Assembly (NCBI GenBank): GCA_037974665.1
Contig: CM075783.1
Location: forward strand, 18,570,762-18,634,761
Length of the DNA: 64,000 nucleotides
Source of the DNA: Ehretia macrophylla
Taxonomy: Eukaryota > Streptophyta > Magnoliopsida > Boraginales > Ehretiaceae
Direction: 5' to 3'
Part shown: in pieces, positions 1 through 11,080 of the stretch
Layout of the letters: every line of letters begins with the position of its first letter
How positions within the stretch are numbered: the stretch's first letter is position 1
Translations under genes and position numbers: made by a program
Notes under the pieces: generated by a model
The model's database searches: none
What the model saw: only the letters and a program-made list of their open reading frames with translations
Told to the model about the DNA's origin: nothing

Positions 1-370
1 CTCTCTCTCTCTCTATTTTCACTGTTTTCCTTTCTCGCAATTCAAATGCCGTGAATGCAAGCTTATGAGAGTAATGACCCTAATTAATATAATATAATAG
101 ATGAAAGCCAAATGCAAAATGTGGGAGAGAATAAACGAATAATTTTAAGTGTTCACAAAGTGATGCGAGATCTTACTTTGCTTCAACAATCTATAAGAAT
201 CCTTACATTTCGTGATCACGGAGTGATACCAAGTAGCAACAATTATTGCCCCTGCACTAAGTTAACTCGCCGCAAAAGAAAGAAAAATGGGTTAGACAGG
301 GGAATGAATCATAATAAAATAAATAAAAATTGTTTAGTTGTGCTTGGCATTGGCCACGTAGATAAATAAT
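1..370 (-). promoter_or_regulatory. Upstream region of a DC1-type gene lying left of the window (copy A)
   Basis: Starts with a CT repeat and aligns by eye, block by block, with the region just upstream of the DC1 gene start at 29969. Shared blocks include the CT-rich leader, GAATGCAAG, ATGACCC, GATGAAA.CCAAAT.CAAAAT, AAGTGATGC, GAGAATCCTTAC-like and CCAAGTAGCAA. In the DC1 gene this stretch begins immediately before the ATG, so the matching start codon should lie just outside the left edge. No TATA box is certain; a TATA-like AT stretch lies near 85-102. The small plus-strand ORF here is not credible because the alignment to non-coding upstream DNA explains it. Confidence 0.6.
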
Positions 371-1723
371 TAAAAGACCTCACTAGCACCTGGTAGTTGC
401 CAACTAGATTCCAGATGGGAAAATCTGGAGATAACAAGTGGGAAGTGCGATTTAGTTTATTGGGTTCATTTTAGTTTGTAATTGGTGACATTTGTTACAT
501 TCTATGTTTTTTTCTTTATCATTAATTATCTATCAACCGCAATCTGCACAACTCCACAATTTCTTTTGACTTCCAAAATAAATACTTAACTACATTATTC
601 TTTATATCCTAATTTTCTTTCTTTTTAACTTTTCTTCTTCTTTTTTTCTTTTTCTTTTTCTTTTCTTTTTGATTTTTCCTTTCTCCTTCTTCCTCCCACT
701 TCATCTTCATGCTTCTGCCAACACCACCAATCGGTCTTCTCCTACTATCCTGTCACGCCTCAAATTTATCGTAATATATTTTTAGTGAGTAACTAACCGC
801 GCATTAAGGAGGAACAATTAATTTCTCTAAATACGCAGGGCACTAATGCTATCATAACTAAATCCACGATACAATGCTTAGTAAGTAGTGAATAACAGAG
901 CATCTACAACAATTAATACATCGCAAAATTTATTCTTCAAACTCATAAATATTAGTATAATCTCCCAACGTATGAAAAGGATTATAAGTCTTAAAACAAA
1001 ATACTAAAATAATTTGTAAGTCTAGACTAAGACAATAAATGAAAACAATAAAATGTCCATCACTTGTTAGCTCACAAGATCACCTCTATGTACTCAATAT
1101 CAAGTTCCAGAAATCTCTATCACAGCCAAGCCAAGTTCGAAACCTACTTCTCACCTTCTGGAATGAAATCTTTTCAAACAAATTTGAGATACGAATTTTA
1201 GTAAGAGGCGATCCCTAAGAAAAAAAAAATCTATTGGAACCTTCAAACAAAATAGTTAAATAATATCTTAATCAAAATTTTCCAAAATTTTAAATGTCAT
1301 ATGTCAAGGTAAGCTGCAATTTATGTAGGGTAGCACATTTTGATGCATTGTTTGATAGGTCCAAATCACCAAAGGCCCCAAAGAAATTCTGATTCTAGTG
1401 TTGCTTTTCAAACCTCAAATATCAATAGTCCATACCAAGTTTACATAGTCATTTATTGCCTGAACATAGGTTTTAAATGCCAAAGTATTCTCGATAAATC
1501 ATTTAAAGTCATTTTAAGTTTTAGTCCCAAGTTTTTTTTCCCCTTTCTTCACATTTCTAAAATTATTCAATTCTCTTTTCTTAAAAAAAAAAAGGCTAAC
1601 CAAAAACAAGTTCTAAAATTCATTTATTCAAAAATTTCTAAACAAATAAATAAGATTCCAACAAAACACACAAGAGAAAATATGTAATAAATAATATACC
1701 CTTTTTCATTTAAAAAATGAAAC
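371..1723. other. Intergenic, no gene seen
   Basis: AT-rich sequence with a long pyrimidine tract at about 610-700 and A/T homopolymers. The stretch from about 750 onward (CTGTCACGCCTC...) resembles the start of decayed plant LTR retrotransposon sequence, but no matching second LTR, primer-binding site or coding domain was found. Open frames here are short and look random. Confidence 0.5.
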
Positions 1724-2632
1724 TGTTAGAGTTATTGCAGAGTAACTATGAATAATTTGGTTAATTAATGGAGTTTGTGGTGTGACCAGAAGACTGTTAC
1801 AAATGAAGTTGTAACATTAACTAAAACACTGGATCAATCTCTGTAACTCAATAACAGGTTTCGTTGCAACATAAATAGAGAACACACACAGCAACAGAAT
1901 AAAGTAGAGTTGTAAAGAATAAAGAACACCAAGATTTAACGTGGTTCGACCGTGCGATCTACGTTCACGGGACCAATCCTGGTCCAACAAACCAATCCAC
2001 TAAGTAAAAACAAATTATATCACCAATAGACTTACACAAGTAAAGACTCTCTCTTGACTTTTGACGTCTAGATGAAAAACTCCTTAGTGAACTCTAGTTT
2101 CATAAGCTCCCTTCGACTTGCAGCATTCTCTCCCGAGAACTACACATTTTTCTCCCAAAGAATGAATAAAGGAGACAATAATCTAATCACTCAAAGACTT
2201 ATACAAGTCAGCTCATGACTCACTGTCAAAATAAACAAAGTTACAACACTTAATACAATCAAGTACTCAACAACAAATCGTGTTGCAACATGACATAGGA
2301 CGATGGACAGAAATCTTATATGTATCCTTGCAGCGCTTGTCCTTGCTCTCCACTTTTGTCTATGACCTATTCCACACATATATACTTGAGTACTGTAGGC
2401 GTCATGGCTTGGGATTCAAGAAAGGCATTTTCTCATAAAACCCTAATCTTATTTTCCTTATGAATGGATTATTAATGTCATTCCTTAATCAGCACAAAGT
2501 TCATTCTTTTATGGTAAGTGACCATAATATTTTTCCTACACAATACAAATGGTAATAGCACAAGTATGGTAATAACATAATTTTTGCAAAAACATAGCCA
2601 ATCAATTTCTAATCAAATTTATTGCCTTAACA
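1724..2632 (-). repeat. 3' LTR of the Sirevirus-like element
   Basis: Minus strand begins TGTTAAGG right after the polypurine run AAAGGGGAAGAT and ends CTCTAACA. About 909 bp. Contains the block AACGTGGTTCGACC at about 1939-1952, familiar from Copia-type LTRs. No second copy exists in the window, so no target duplication can be called. Confidence 0.65.
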
Positions 2633-2650
2633 ATCTTCCCCTTTGGCTTT
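2633..2650 (-). other. Polypurine tract of the Sirevirus-like element
   Basis: Minus strand reads AAAGCCAAAGGGGAAGAT directly before the LTR start. This is the expected primer position for plus-strand DNA synthesis. Confidence 0.7.
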
Positions 2651-2960
2651 GTTTTGACAAAACCCTGGTATCACAACATTGTAACCTTTTAATACACAAG
2701 CACTCAAATCCAATTCAAAGGTAATGACCTTGTTGCAACAATCAGTATAACATCATAGAAACACATATAAGAAAGTATCAGAGCAATAATAATCCTGTGG
2801 CAACAGTTAGTATAACATTACAGATAAGAAGGTATCAGAGCAGTGAGAAGAGTAAGGATAATGACCCTGCAAGAGATAAAACCATGTTGCAACCGACAAT
2901 AAAACATCACAATAACAAGTAAAAACAATAGATTAGAAGCAGTAGCAACAAGCATAGCAA

Positions 2961-2982
2961 AGTCTCCCCTTTTTTGGCAAAC
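2961..2982 (-). other. Second, upstream polypurine tract
   Basis: Minus strand reads GCCAAAAAAGGGGAGACT, a close variant of the LTR-adjacent tract about 330 bp away. Repeated polypurine tracts are a reported hallmark of Sireviruses. Confidence 0.55.
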
Positions 2983-3105
2983 AAAGACAAGGCAAAAAGT
3001 ATAAATTGTCAGCAACAGAGAACAATAAATAGGAATAAAAAGTAATCAGCAACTCAAGCTATCAAGAAACATCATAAAAATAGTTCATCAAATAGACAGA
3101 CATCA

Positions 3106-4804
3106 TCACTTCGTAGAAGGCCCCATCAAATGCTCCATTAAAGCTGCTTGTCCCTAAAGAAGCTGAGTAAGAGACTGAAGAATTTTGGTCCTGATTTGCT
3201 TGGACGGTACTCTATTCTTCTTTGAGCTTCTCAACAGCATCTTGAAGTCATTGCAGCTGTTACAACACTAAAGATTGATCACTTGATATACTGGCGCTCT
3301 TGGAGGGAGGTGCTGTTATAACATTAGCTTGATTCCCCTGAATATCTACCTTGTATGAACCCTTTAGAAATTTCTTGGAGAAAAACAAGGGAGAAGGGAT
3401 TTTGTGCAGCACGTCATTCTTTTGGAGAACATTATGTTGGAATAATAGCAGACCACAAATAAGAGATGGATAAGGCAAATATTGACTAGCAAACTCTTTT
3501 GCTCCTTCTTCAAGAATGCGATAAAAAATGACTTGACTCAGATTGAAATTGATCCTAGTGCCAATGGAGTACAGAAGCCTACCCATCTCAATACTCAAAG
3601 TGGTGGAGTGTTTGGTGGGGAACCAGTTTGCGATAGCCATTTTGTGAAGGGCAATATACTTCGTGGTCAGCTTAGGGCCAGGCAATCTCTCATCTGTTTT
3701 CTACTCACACGGTTCGTTTACCAACTCTGTAGCAATGGTGGACAATGAGATGTCAGGGATAAAATCTATAGAGGGTTCACACTCAATGTACTCATTGATG
3801 ACAGAATGAAAGAAGTTAAAGACATGGTTTCTCACAAAAACTTGATGGAAATATTTAGATGTTTCAACATTAACATTTTTATGCAAATTAGAGTAAAATT
3901 CATAAACCACATTTCTAGAGAAAGGTCTCACTTTGTTAAAAGATGCTAACAACTTTCTATCCCTAAGCAACTCCCCAAGATCAGTGCTTTGATAGGATTT
4001 CAAATTGATGGGTTTTTCACAAACAAATTTCCTCTGGCACAAAGTGTTAAATCTTTCTTGAGACTTAGAGAAATAGAATTTCTTAGAGAAAGCAGAGGGA
4101 TGATTATACCCAGGACATGGACACCTCTTGGGCTGTGAAGGTGCATGAGAGGTTGTCGCTTTGCTCTTGTAACTACCCATGTGCTTCACCTTTCCTTTCT
4201 TCTTGGCATGACGGAGTTCTTCCGCAAGAGTGGCCTCAGAGGCAACAGCTGAACTGGGATTTTGTCTTGGTGTTGCACGCGTAGATATAACATCATCGAC
4301 ATTTGAGACTAGTATCTCCTCAGTAGTTTCTTGATGTGGTTCTGTTGCAGCAGGGATGTGTGATGTGGTGGTTGGTGTTGCAAAATTACCCTTGTCTGAG
4401 ACTGCTGCTTCCTCAGTTGTTTCTCGTGGTGGTTCTGTTACAACCGTTGTATGTGGTGTTGTGGTTGATGTTATAAAACCAACCTCAAGCATAGCACTTG
4501 AGTTTGATGACTGTACAGAATCCTCACGATGGTGTAAGGTGCTTGTGACAAGAATCAAATCCATCCCTGTTGGAGTCCATTCTGGGTCAACTGGTTGATC
4601 TCCAACCCTTGTTCTGGCTTATCGGTGAAGAGGAGACCCATTGGAACTTGTGCTACTTGACGATGTTGGAACAACATCTACATGGGTTGTAGCCTCTGTA
4701 AAAGGTGATAGCTCATCGATGGTGATGGGTTTATTAAAATCACTACCCAATGCTCCTGGTTTTGGTTTACCCCATCTTCTCTCGCTTGATCTTGTATTCA
4801 CCAT
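3106..4804 (-). pseudogene. Decayed envelope-like / 'putative plant transposon protein' ORF
   Basis: Begins with MVNTRSSER at 4804. A Thr/Ser/Pro/Glu-rich low-complexity region (to about residue 190) and a basic patch follow. Next comes a conserved core with KPINLKSYQ, LLASFNKVRPF, VVYEFYSNL and LPYPSLICG, matching the plant retrotransposon family annotated as putative plant transposon protein (often called envelope-like). The C-terminus is a Leu/Gln/Glu heptad region, probably a coiled coil, ending near 3106. The frame is continuous from 4804 to 3260 except for in-frame stops at 4619-4621 and 3701-3703. Further stops follow at 3260-3262 and in the coiled-coil part, with a frameshift near 3180. 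The function of this protein family is unknown. It is a dead copy. Confidence 0.7.
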
Positions 4805-5225
4805 GTTTGATCTCCAAAAACCCTTAATCGAAAATTGAAGAGAGACAAGAGAGATGAGTGAGAGAACGTGAGTAATAGAGGAGACAAGGAAAATGTTATA
4901 TGGAAAGTCACAAAAGAAAACTGAAGCAAATCGTGCCCTAATTGTCGTCGTGGGTAATCAGCCACCAATCCTACGATCTTGGGGATTTCAAAAATCTGCA
5001 CGAATGATGTAACTGTTAGTGTTAGATATCCAAATTTTCCGCTCAAAAACTTTCCTTTCGTGCCACTAAAATGTTGCACTTTGAAGTTGCAACATATTGA
5101 CATAAGCTATATCAGGTTAACCAAAAAAATAATTCAGAAGCGTTGTTGCAACAATATTTTCCACAATATCTCCAATTTGCTCAAAATTCCCTGAGATTTC
5201 ACCTTTTTTTTGTTAAAAGAACGAA

Positions 5226-7286
5226 ATAAAATTCATGATATGTTCAGGAAACATGATGTAAGACTCGGCCCATGACCACATGTACATATAGGTCATATCA
5301 TACATAATTAAATTATTTTATATGCGTTTATTATGTTTTATATGCTTTTATATTGAATTATGTGCATTTGTCTCGAATTACATGCATTGCATTGATTAAT
5401 GTGTATTTGAGTATTTTAGATATCTTATATGATAGTTTGATTCTATTGCGTATGCTAGCTAACTAAAACAATTAGATTAGAACGAAAAGGCAAACTAATA
5501 ATACATAAACAAGTTGGGGGGCACTCTTGTCCTAAAGTAATTTAACAAAATATCCTACACTATTCTTGCTTAACCAAAACACACAAACACACACCATTAC
5601 ACACTCACCCACACGACATACACTACACACATCACCCAGAATGTTCGTCCATAGAGAAGAGGGAAAAAAGAGAGGGAAGAGAAGAAGGAAGAAGGAGAAG
5701 AGGAATGAGAAGATCTTCAAGCCATTACTAAGCATTTTCCTTGCATTTTTCTAGCTCTTTTCAAGTGTTCTTGCTCCATTTACAACTAGAACTCAAAGCA
5801 AAGGTGATGGATTCTTTCAAAAGCTTTTCTAAGCTCATTCAAGATCATATGGTGTATGTGTTGTGTTATTCTAGCTTGTGATGAATTTGTTGGAGTTTGA
5901 TGGGAGATTTGGATTTTTATGAATTGTTGAGATGGGTCTTTACCTAAATAACTTTTAATGATCTTGAGGGGTTGGGTGATGAGTTGATGTTGTGTATACA
6001 TGTGTTGGAGAAGGTCTAGCTTGTGTGCAAAGGGTTAAACCAAGATTCTAGCATTTGAAACTTGAGTGGTGCCTTTGGTGTTCTTGAGGTTTTTGAGAAT
6101 TCTAGAGTGTTCTTGGGTTGTTGTTTGATTCAAGAATATTTTGGTGTTGTTATTAAGCTTAAAAATGATGCCTAGCAAGTCGCTTTGGGTATGTAAAAAG
6201 TTTGGATGAGTTGGGGGCAAGATATGAAGCAAAAGAGTAAAATTTGGTGTCTAAATCGTGCATGTCCGGGGGTGATGTTTGGTTGAGTTATCACGACCGG
6301 GTAGCTGGGCAGTGGATTGGTCATCCATCCGGACTTGATGTCCGGTCGTGGTCAACATGACCGGGTATCACGACTGGATTTCCCGTTTTTCAGTTTGACA
6401 GTTTTGCACAACAATCTTCTGAAGACCATATCTCGGTCAATTTAACTCCGAATTGAGTTTCGTTTGATTTTAAGACTATCTACTTTTGATAAGATTTAAT
6501 TCTATACTAAAACCAAGTTATTTAGAGTTCGGGAGAGTATGGAAACTATGTTTAAGTTAGGCTATTGCAGAAACATTGAAGTTGTTTCATAGTTTCGCTC
6601 ATGTTTGTATTTTGTTTCCGTTTTAAGTAGTCTATTGATATCTTTTCATTATCTTATGATACTTGAGAGTATTTGAAGCACCATAAATGCGATATATGCA
6701 TGATCATTATATGCTTGCTTGATATGCCATTGATTAATCATTATTTACCGCAAGAGGTTTACATGCTTACTTGTCATAATTTTGATATTGCTACTGTGAC
6801 GGAAGCAACCTGCTTTGTTGCCTCCAAGCTTGTTTTACATTTGAAATCCACTCTCACTTGGTACAACCTTTGGAGAGTAGAATTGAGTTATCCTTTTATC
6901 TACTCTAGCTTGGTACAACCCTTAGAGAGTAGAATTGAGTTGTCCTTTTATCTACTCTCACTTGGTACAACCCTTGGAGATTAGAATTGAGCTATCTTTT
7001 TATCTACTCTCATTTGGTACAACCCTTGGAGAGTAGAATTAGGTTATCCTTTTTGTCTACTCTCGCTTAGTACAACCCTTGAAGAGTAAAATGGAGTACT
7101 TACCTTATTGTCATTAACATATATATGATATTCAATTATTGGTTGTTCATATGTGCATGGCATGAGTTATCAAACTGATTTTGAAAAGATAACAAATCTT
7201 TTTAAGGCAAAATGGAGTTATTGATTTATAATGGAAGTTATTCAAGTAATACTCAAGTCCTGGTCTATCAATTTATGATGAAGTTA
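5226..7286. other. Transposon-derived, LTR-like sequence without a gene
   Basis: No credible ORF. Contains a CA-rich stretch (5575-5640), a purine tract (5660-5710) and a leader-like segment of the kind seen in plant Gypsy LTRs. A GC-richer patch with repeated CGACCGGG and CCGG motifs lies at 6265-6390, and a minisatellite at 6851-7100. Matching LTR ends, a primer site and a target duplication were not found, so the assignment to an LTR is a guess from texture. Confidence 0.35.
6851..7100. repeat. 52-bp minisatellite, about five copies
   Basis: Units begin CTCTCACTTGGTACAACC at 6851, 6903, 6955, 7007 and 7060, so four periods are 52 or 53 bp. Copies differ by a few substitutions. The last copy is partial. 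Confidence 0.9.
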
Positions 7287-8455
7287 TAGGGCCTTTGGTT
7301 CATAAATAGATTTTTTATTCTCAGGAATGAAATTTTTGGGAATGACGAATAACATTCCTGGGAATGTGATTAAAAGTGTTTGGTTTGTTAAAAATATTTT
7401 GGGAAATATTTTGTCAAATTTCTAAGAATGTTATTTACTATATTTGGTTTAGACTCAATATTCCTAGAAATGTTGAACAATCCCCTTAACATAAAAAAAA
7501 AGGAAAATCAAACAAAGTATACAAATAACGATACATTTTATTTACTTTTGCTAATACGCGAGTAAGAAAATATTTAACTTAACACTTCAAAAATAGAAAC
7601 TTAAATTTACTATTTTAAAAAATAAAAATTTAAAGATTATTTTTTTGATTTTGATTTTTATATGTTAAATTTATGTAATTTAAAGTTTAAAATCTAAATT
7701 TTAGCATTAAAAATAATTTTAAATCAAAATTTTTGTGTAACTTAGAAAATTGATAACTTTTCCAAATTTTATTTTATTTTTTATTTTCATACCCCAAGGA
7801 CTAAAGTTTAAGAGTGATCCCATCTAGCATAGATGAGTAGAGTTCACTCATCTAATTCAAATTGAAGAGTGATATAAATCGATCTATTTCCGGCATCATA
7901 TCTATAGTTAGCGCATTATTGTTGTTATTTTAATTTTTAAATATTTGATTTTACATAGTTTATTATTTTACTTTTATTTCATTTTATCTTATCTATTTTT
8001 TAATTGTTTTATCTTATCTTTTTTTATTTTTTTTATTTTCTTATTCTATTATATCATTTACTTTTCTATCTTTATTTTATTTTTTATTTTCTTCTTTTAC
8101 TTTTTACTTTTTCTATTTTATTTTATCTTTATTTTATTTTATTTTTTACATTATTTTTATTTTATTATTTAGTTTTTATTTTTTATTTTTTATTGTGTTT
8201 ATTTTAGTTTTACATTTTTTAAGATGAATATTTGAGTCTTTGATTTTTTCAAAATTATTCTCATGACTTGAGAATATGAGATTCTCACCCCCTCACATGG
8301 AAATAGAAATTAACCAAATCATGAGAATATTGCATTTCCAAGAAAGTGATATTTTTAAAAATATTTTTTTATTACGTGAACTAAACATGAGAATATCATA
8401 TTCCAGGCTTCACATTCCCAAGAATCTTTTAACATTCCGCAAACCAAACACTTCC
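7287..8455. mobile_element. MITE-like element with imperfect terminal inverted repeats
   Basis: The left end TAGGGCCTTTGGTTCAT and the right end (read inward) GGAAGTGTTTGGTTTGC resemble the termini of PIF/Harbinger (Tourist) type MITEs. A TTA flanks both ends (7284-7286 and 8456-8458), as expected for a 3-bp target duplication. The inside is very AT-rich, with a poly-pyrimidine low-complexity stretch at 7945-8215 that gives meaningless long frames on the plus strand. Exact ends are uncertain. Confidence 0.45.
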
Positions 8456-8660
8456 TTAGTGTTTTCATTAAGAGTCTAAACTATATATATTACAACTAAT
8501 ATTTTTAAAAAGTAGACAGCCTCGTCAATATGATGTAAAAGATGGCTTTAAGCTCTAATTATAAAATCTTCAATAAAGTCTTCAAAAGTTGACAGCCTCG
8601 TCAATATAATAATTATTATTATAAGAATAATAATATAATTAAAAATAAATTAAAAGTAAT
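8456..8660. other. AT/AAT-rich spacer with a 17-bp direct repeat
   Basis: GACAGCCTCGTCAATAT occurs at 8515-8531 and again at 8591-8607. From about 8605 the sequence becomes an AAT/ATT microsatellite that continues after the Tat element at 16885, showing the element split it. The target-site duplication GTAAT is at 8656-8660. Confidence 0.7.
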
Positions 8661-9135
8661 TGACGATGGGAACCCCAAGCTAAGGAAAGATACCTGTACC
8701 GAGTTGAGGCAAGCTAACCCAAGCCAAAGCTAGCGTATTCAGTTAATGCCCAACCTAGATACTAATCCGACCTCACCTCGACCCAGGAAAACTCCGATCT
8801 CTGCGCCAGTTGTCCTGATGGGATATAAAACCCTGATGGGACATAAAGTTGTGCCGCATTAAATGCTATCAGATCCGAATTTAGTATAAATAGAGTTTTA
8901 CCCCCTCACTTGAGAAGTAACTCGTCATTAATACTCTCAGCTATCTTGCCAGCTCGGACATACTAATCATTCGCACACCCGAGGGGAAAATCCAGTTCGT
9001 TACCTTGCCTTTTCATTCCCTTTCCTTGTGCGGGTCAAGCAGCCAACCTGAAAGTTCAGCTCGGAAGCCGACCTCAAAGTCTAGCTTGGCAAGCGTAGTT
9101 GCCCAACCTCAACTGTGAGATTCTTGACCTCGATA
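8661..9135 (+). repeat. 5' LTR of the Tat element
   Basis: Starts TGACGATGGG and ends CTCGATA (the usual CA end mutated to TA). 475 bp. A TATA box TATAAATAG lies at 8885-8893. It aligns end to end with 16429-16884. Confidence 0.93.
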
Positions 9136-9136
9136 C

Positions 9137-9156
9137 TTTGGCGCCGTCTATGGGAA
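9137..9156 (+). other. Primer-binding site of the Tat element
   Basis: TTTGGCGCCGTCTATGGGAA starts one base after the LTR. TGGCGCC-type primer sites are common in plant Gypsy elements. The non-coding LTR element at 17592-24265 has nearly the same site. Confidence 0.85.
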
Positions 9157-9399
9157 ACGAGTACTTTCTATCACTCTTTTCACCACTCATTGAGAAAACT
9201 ATCATTCTACAAACTAGAAGTCACAACGCACCGGAAGATGACTCAGCCAACCCGGATGGGGACCTCGAAACCACGCAGGTGCCAAGCCAAGACCCAACCT
9301 AAGCCGACGTTGGAACGAGCCAACATATACACTTAGCCTCATAAACCAACCCCTTTTATAAATGGAGACCTCAACTCCAGCCTATCACTAGAGATAAGG

Positions 9400-10590
9400 A
9401 TGATGCTTGGGATGTTCGATGAGCTCAAGGAGCAGGTAGCCTGGCTAGCTGCGGACCCTCCGGTTCTGCAAACAATAATGTCGAGGCCCGTGCATCCACA
9501 GTTCTACATTCCAGCCCCAAGGCAAACTCGGGTGCAAGACAGATAGGGCTCCCTAGAGCCAGTGGTCAAACCCATGGAGGCGATAGACAAAAAAGTGGCC
9601 CATGCCGACCCCGAGCAGGTCAAGACCGCGGCTGCCATAGCCAAGGTCACTAACCAGCTTGGCGTAAGCCCACTTTCACCTGAGGTGTTGGCTACGCCAT
9701 TGCCCACCAGCAACCGAATGCCCAACCTGGCAGTCTATAATGGGGACAGAGACCCAGCCAGCCACCTGCTCAACTTTGATCACCATATGACTCTGTATGA
9801 TATGACCGACCTCATGAAGACGAAGACATTCCCGACCACCCTGGTTGGCAATGCCTTGGACTGGTTCCAAAAACTTCATCCCGACTCTATTGCAAGTTTT
9901 CATCAGCTGACATAGGTTTTCCTGTCCCGCTTCGCGAGGAGCCAACGTGCAACCCACTACACTTCATCATTGCTGTCGGTGAAGCAGCATAAAGGATAAA
10001 GTCTAAGGGCTTACATAGCCCGATTCAATGAAGAATCCCTTAAAATTCCCAACCTGGAGGACTTCATAGCATTAATGGCTTACCAAAGTGGGCTTAGGTC
10101 GAGCCCTCTTACATCTTCCTTGCCTATCAACTCCATGGATACTGTAGCCGAGTTGATGGTATAGGCAGAAAGGTACATACACTCTGATAAAATCCATCAG
10201 GCGAAGAAGGATGATGATAAGCAGAAAAAAGCCAGAAAGAAGGGAGAGATCTCCCGAGGCCAACCTGGGAGTAAGGTCCAAAATGACAAAGGCAAACAGG
10301 CTCAGCAGGCGAAGCAGAACCCCCCGGGCACCATGTTCACTCCCCTCAACACCTAAAGGGAGCAAATCCTGATGGAGATCCAACACCAAAACCACCTACC
10401 TCCAGCGCCAAGGATGAAAAGTCGACATGAGAAGCGCAATAAAACCAAATATTGCTGCTACAATATGGATTACGGCCACACCACCGAGGAGTGCAAAGAT
10501 TTGAAACAAGAGATTGAGGCACTGATAGCCCAAGGTTACCTCCGGAGGTACATAGATCAACAACCAACCAGGAATCACGACCAGAGATAG
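9400..10590 (+). pseudogene. gag of the Tat element (decayed)
   Basis: Capsid/nucleocapsid polyprotein that would package element RNA. From the ATG at 9400 the frame includes a Retrotrans_gag-type core (FPTTLVGNALDWFQ, then VFLSRFARSQRATHYT), then MAYQSGLRSSPL, a Lys-rich linker and a nucleocapsid-like end (KYCCYNMDYGHTTEEC, then LKQEIEALIAQGYL). The zinc knuckle is degenerate. In-frame stops occur after RVQDR (9540s), HQLT (9913-9915), QHKG, ELMV and LNT, and at 10588-10590. Several of these fit Gln codons changed by C-to-T. The protease frame follows about 200 bp downstream. Confidence 0.85.
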
Positions 10591-10719
10591 AGGGAGAGAA
10601 GTCCACCCAAGCGCCAAGTTGGGGCGGACATTTGGCTATGATTGAGACCATCGCAGGAGGATTGGCGTCGGGTGGTGAGACCTCTGCTGGAAAAAAGGGT
10701 TATGTTCGAGCTGGAAGAG

Positions 10720-11080
10720 AGTACGAGCCAATGTAGGGTTCGGTCTCGAAGATGGAGGAGCTCACTTTCTCCTTAGAAGACCTAGAGGGGGTGATATTGT
10801 CCCATGACGACCATTGGTGATCAGTTCTGAAATAGCCAACTTCACTGTAAAGAGACTGATGCTGGACATTGGTAGCTCGGCAGAACTCCTATTCCTGAGA
10901 GTATTTGAGCAAATGGGGTTGGCCAGGAGCCGACTCAGGCTGTTGAGAAGCACCTTGGCTAGTTTTACCGGACATGCCCACCGAGTCGAAGGGGTCATCA
11001 ACCTCTCACTGAAGTTGAAAGACGGAGACAATCGAGTTTTGATAAGAATGCAAAATGTCATATTTCTCTCCATTAATGTT
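10720..11080 (+). pseudogene. Retroviral-type aspartic protease fragment of the Tat element
   Basis: The frame from 10814 reads VISSEIANFTVKR, then LDIGSSAELLF, the position of the catalytic D-T/N-G-S/A motif (here D-I-G-S), then MGL and a Gly-rich tail. This matches the protease of Tat-type polyproteins. The frame is cut at about 11080 by the solo LTR 11081-12456 and resumes at 12462 with NFIVMDCNSTYNGILG, which is the expected continuation. Confidence 0.8.

Larger units (their letters stand above)
1724..5225 (-). mobile_element. 5'-truncated Sirevirus-like Copia retrotransposon (envelope-like ORF plus 3' LTR)
   Basis: Read on the minus strand, this is an envelope-like ORF (from 4804), a 3' untranslated region, two polypurine tracts and a terminal LTR running TGTTA...TAACA. 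Several polypurine tracts before the 3' LTR, and an envelope-like ORF after pol, are known Sirevirus traits (the SIRE1 and ToRTL1 type). No gag, pol, 5' LTR or primer-binding site is present to the right, so the element is truncated near 5225 or the rest was deleted. About 300 bp upstream of the ORF holds a pyrimidine-rich leader with CTCTC stretches. The right boundary is approximate. Confidence 0.7.

Noticed and set aside
7945..8207. Two overlapping plus-strand frames of 67-75 codons rich in Phe, Leu and Tyr
   Set aside because: They come from a T-rich low-complexity stretch inside a MITE-like element; no domain and no codon structure.
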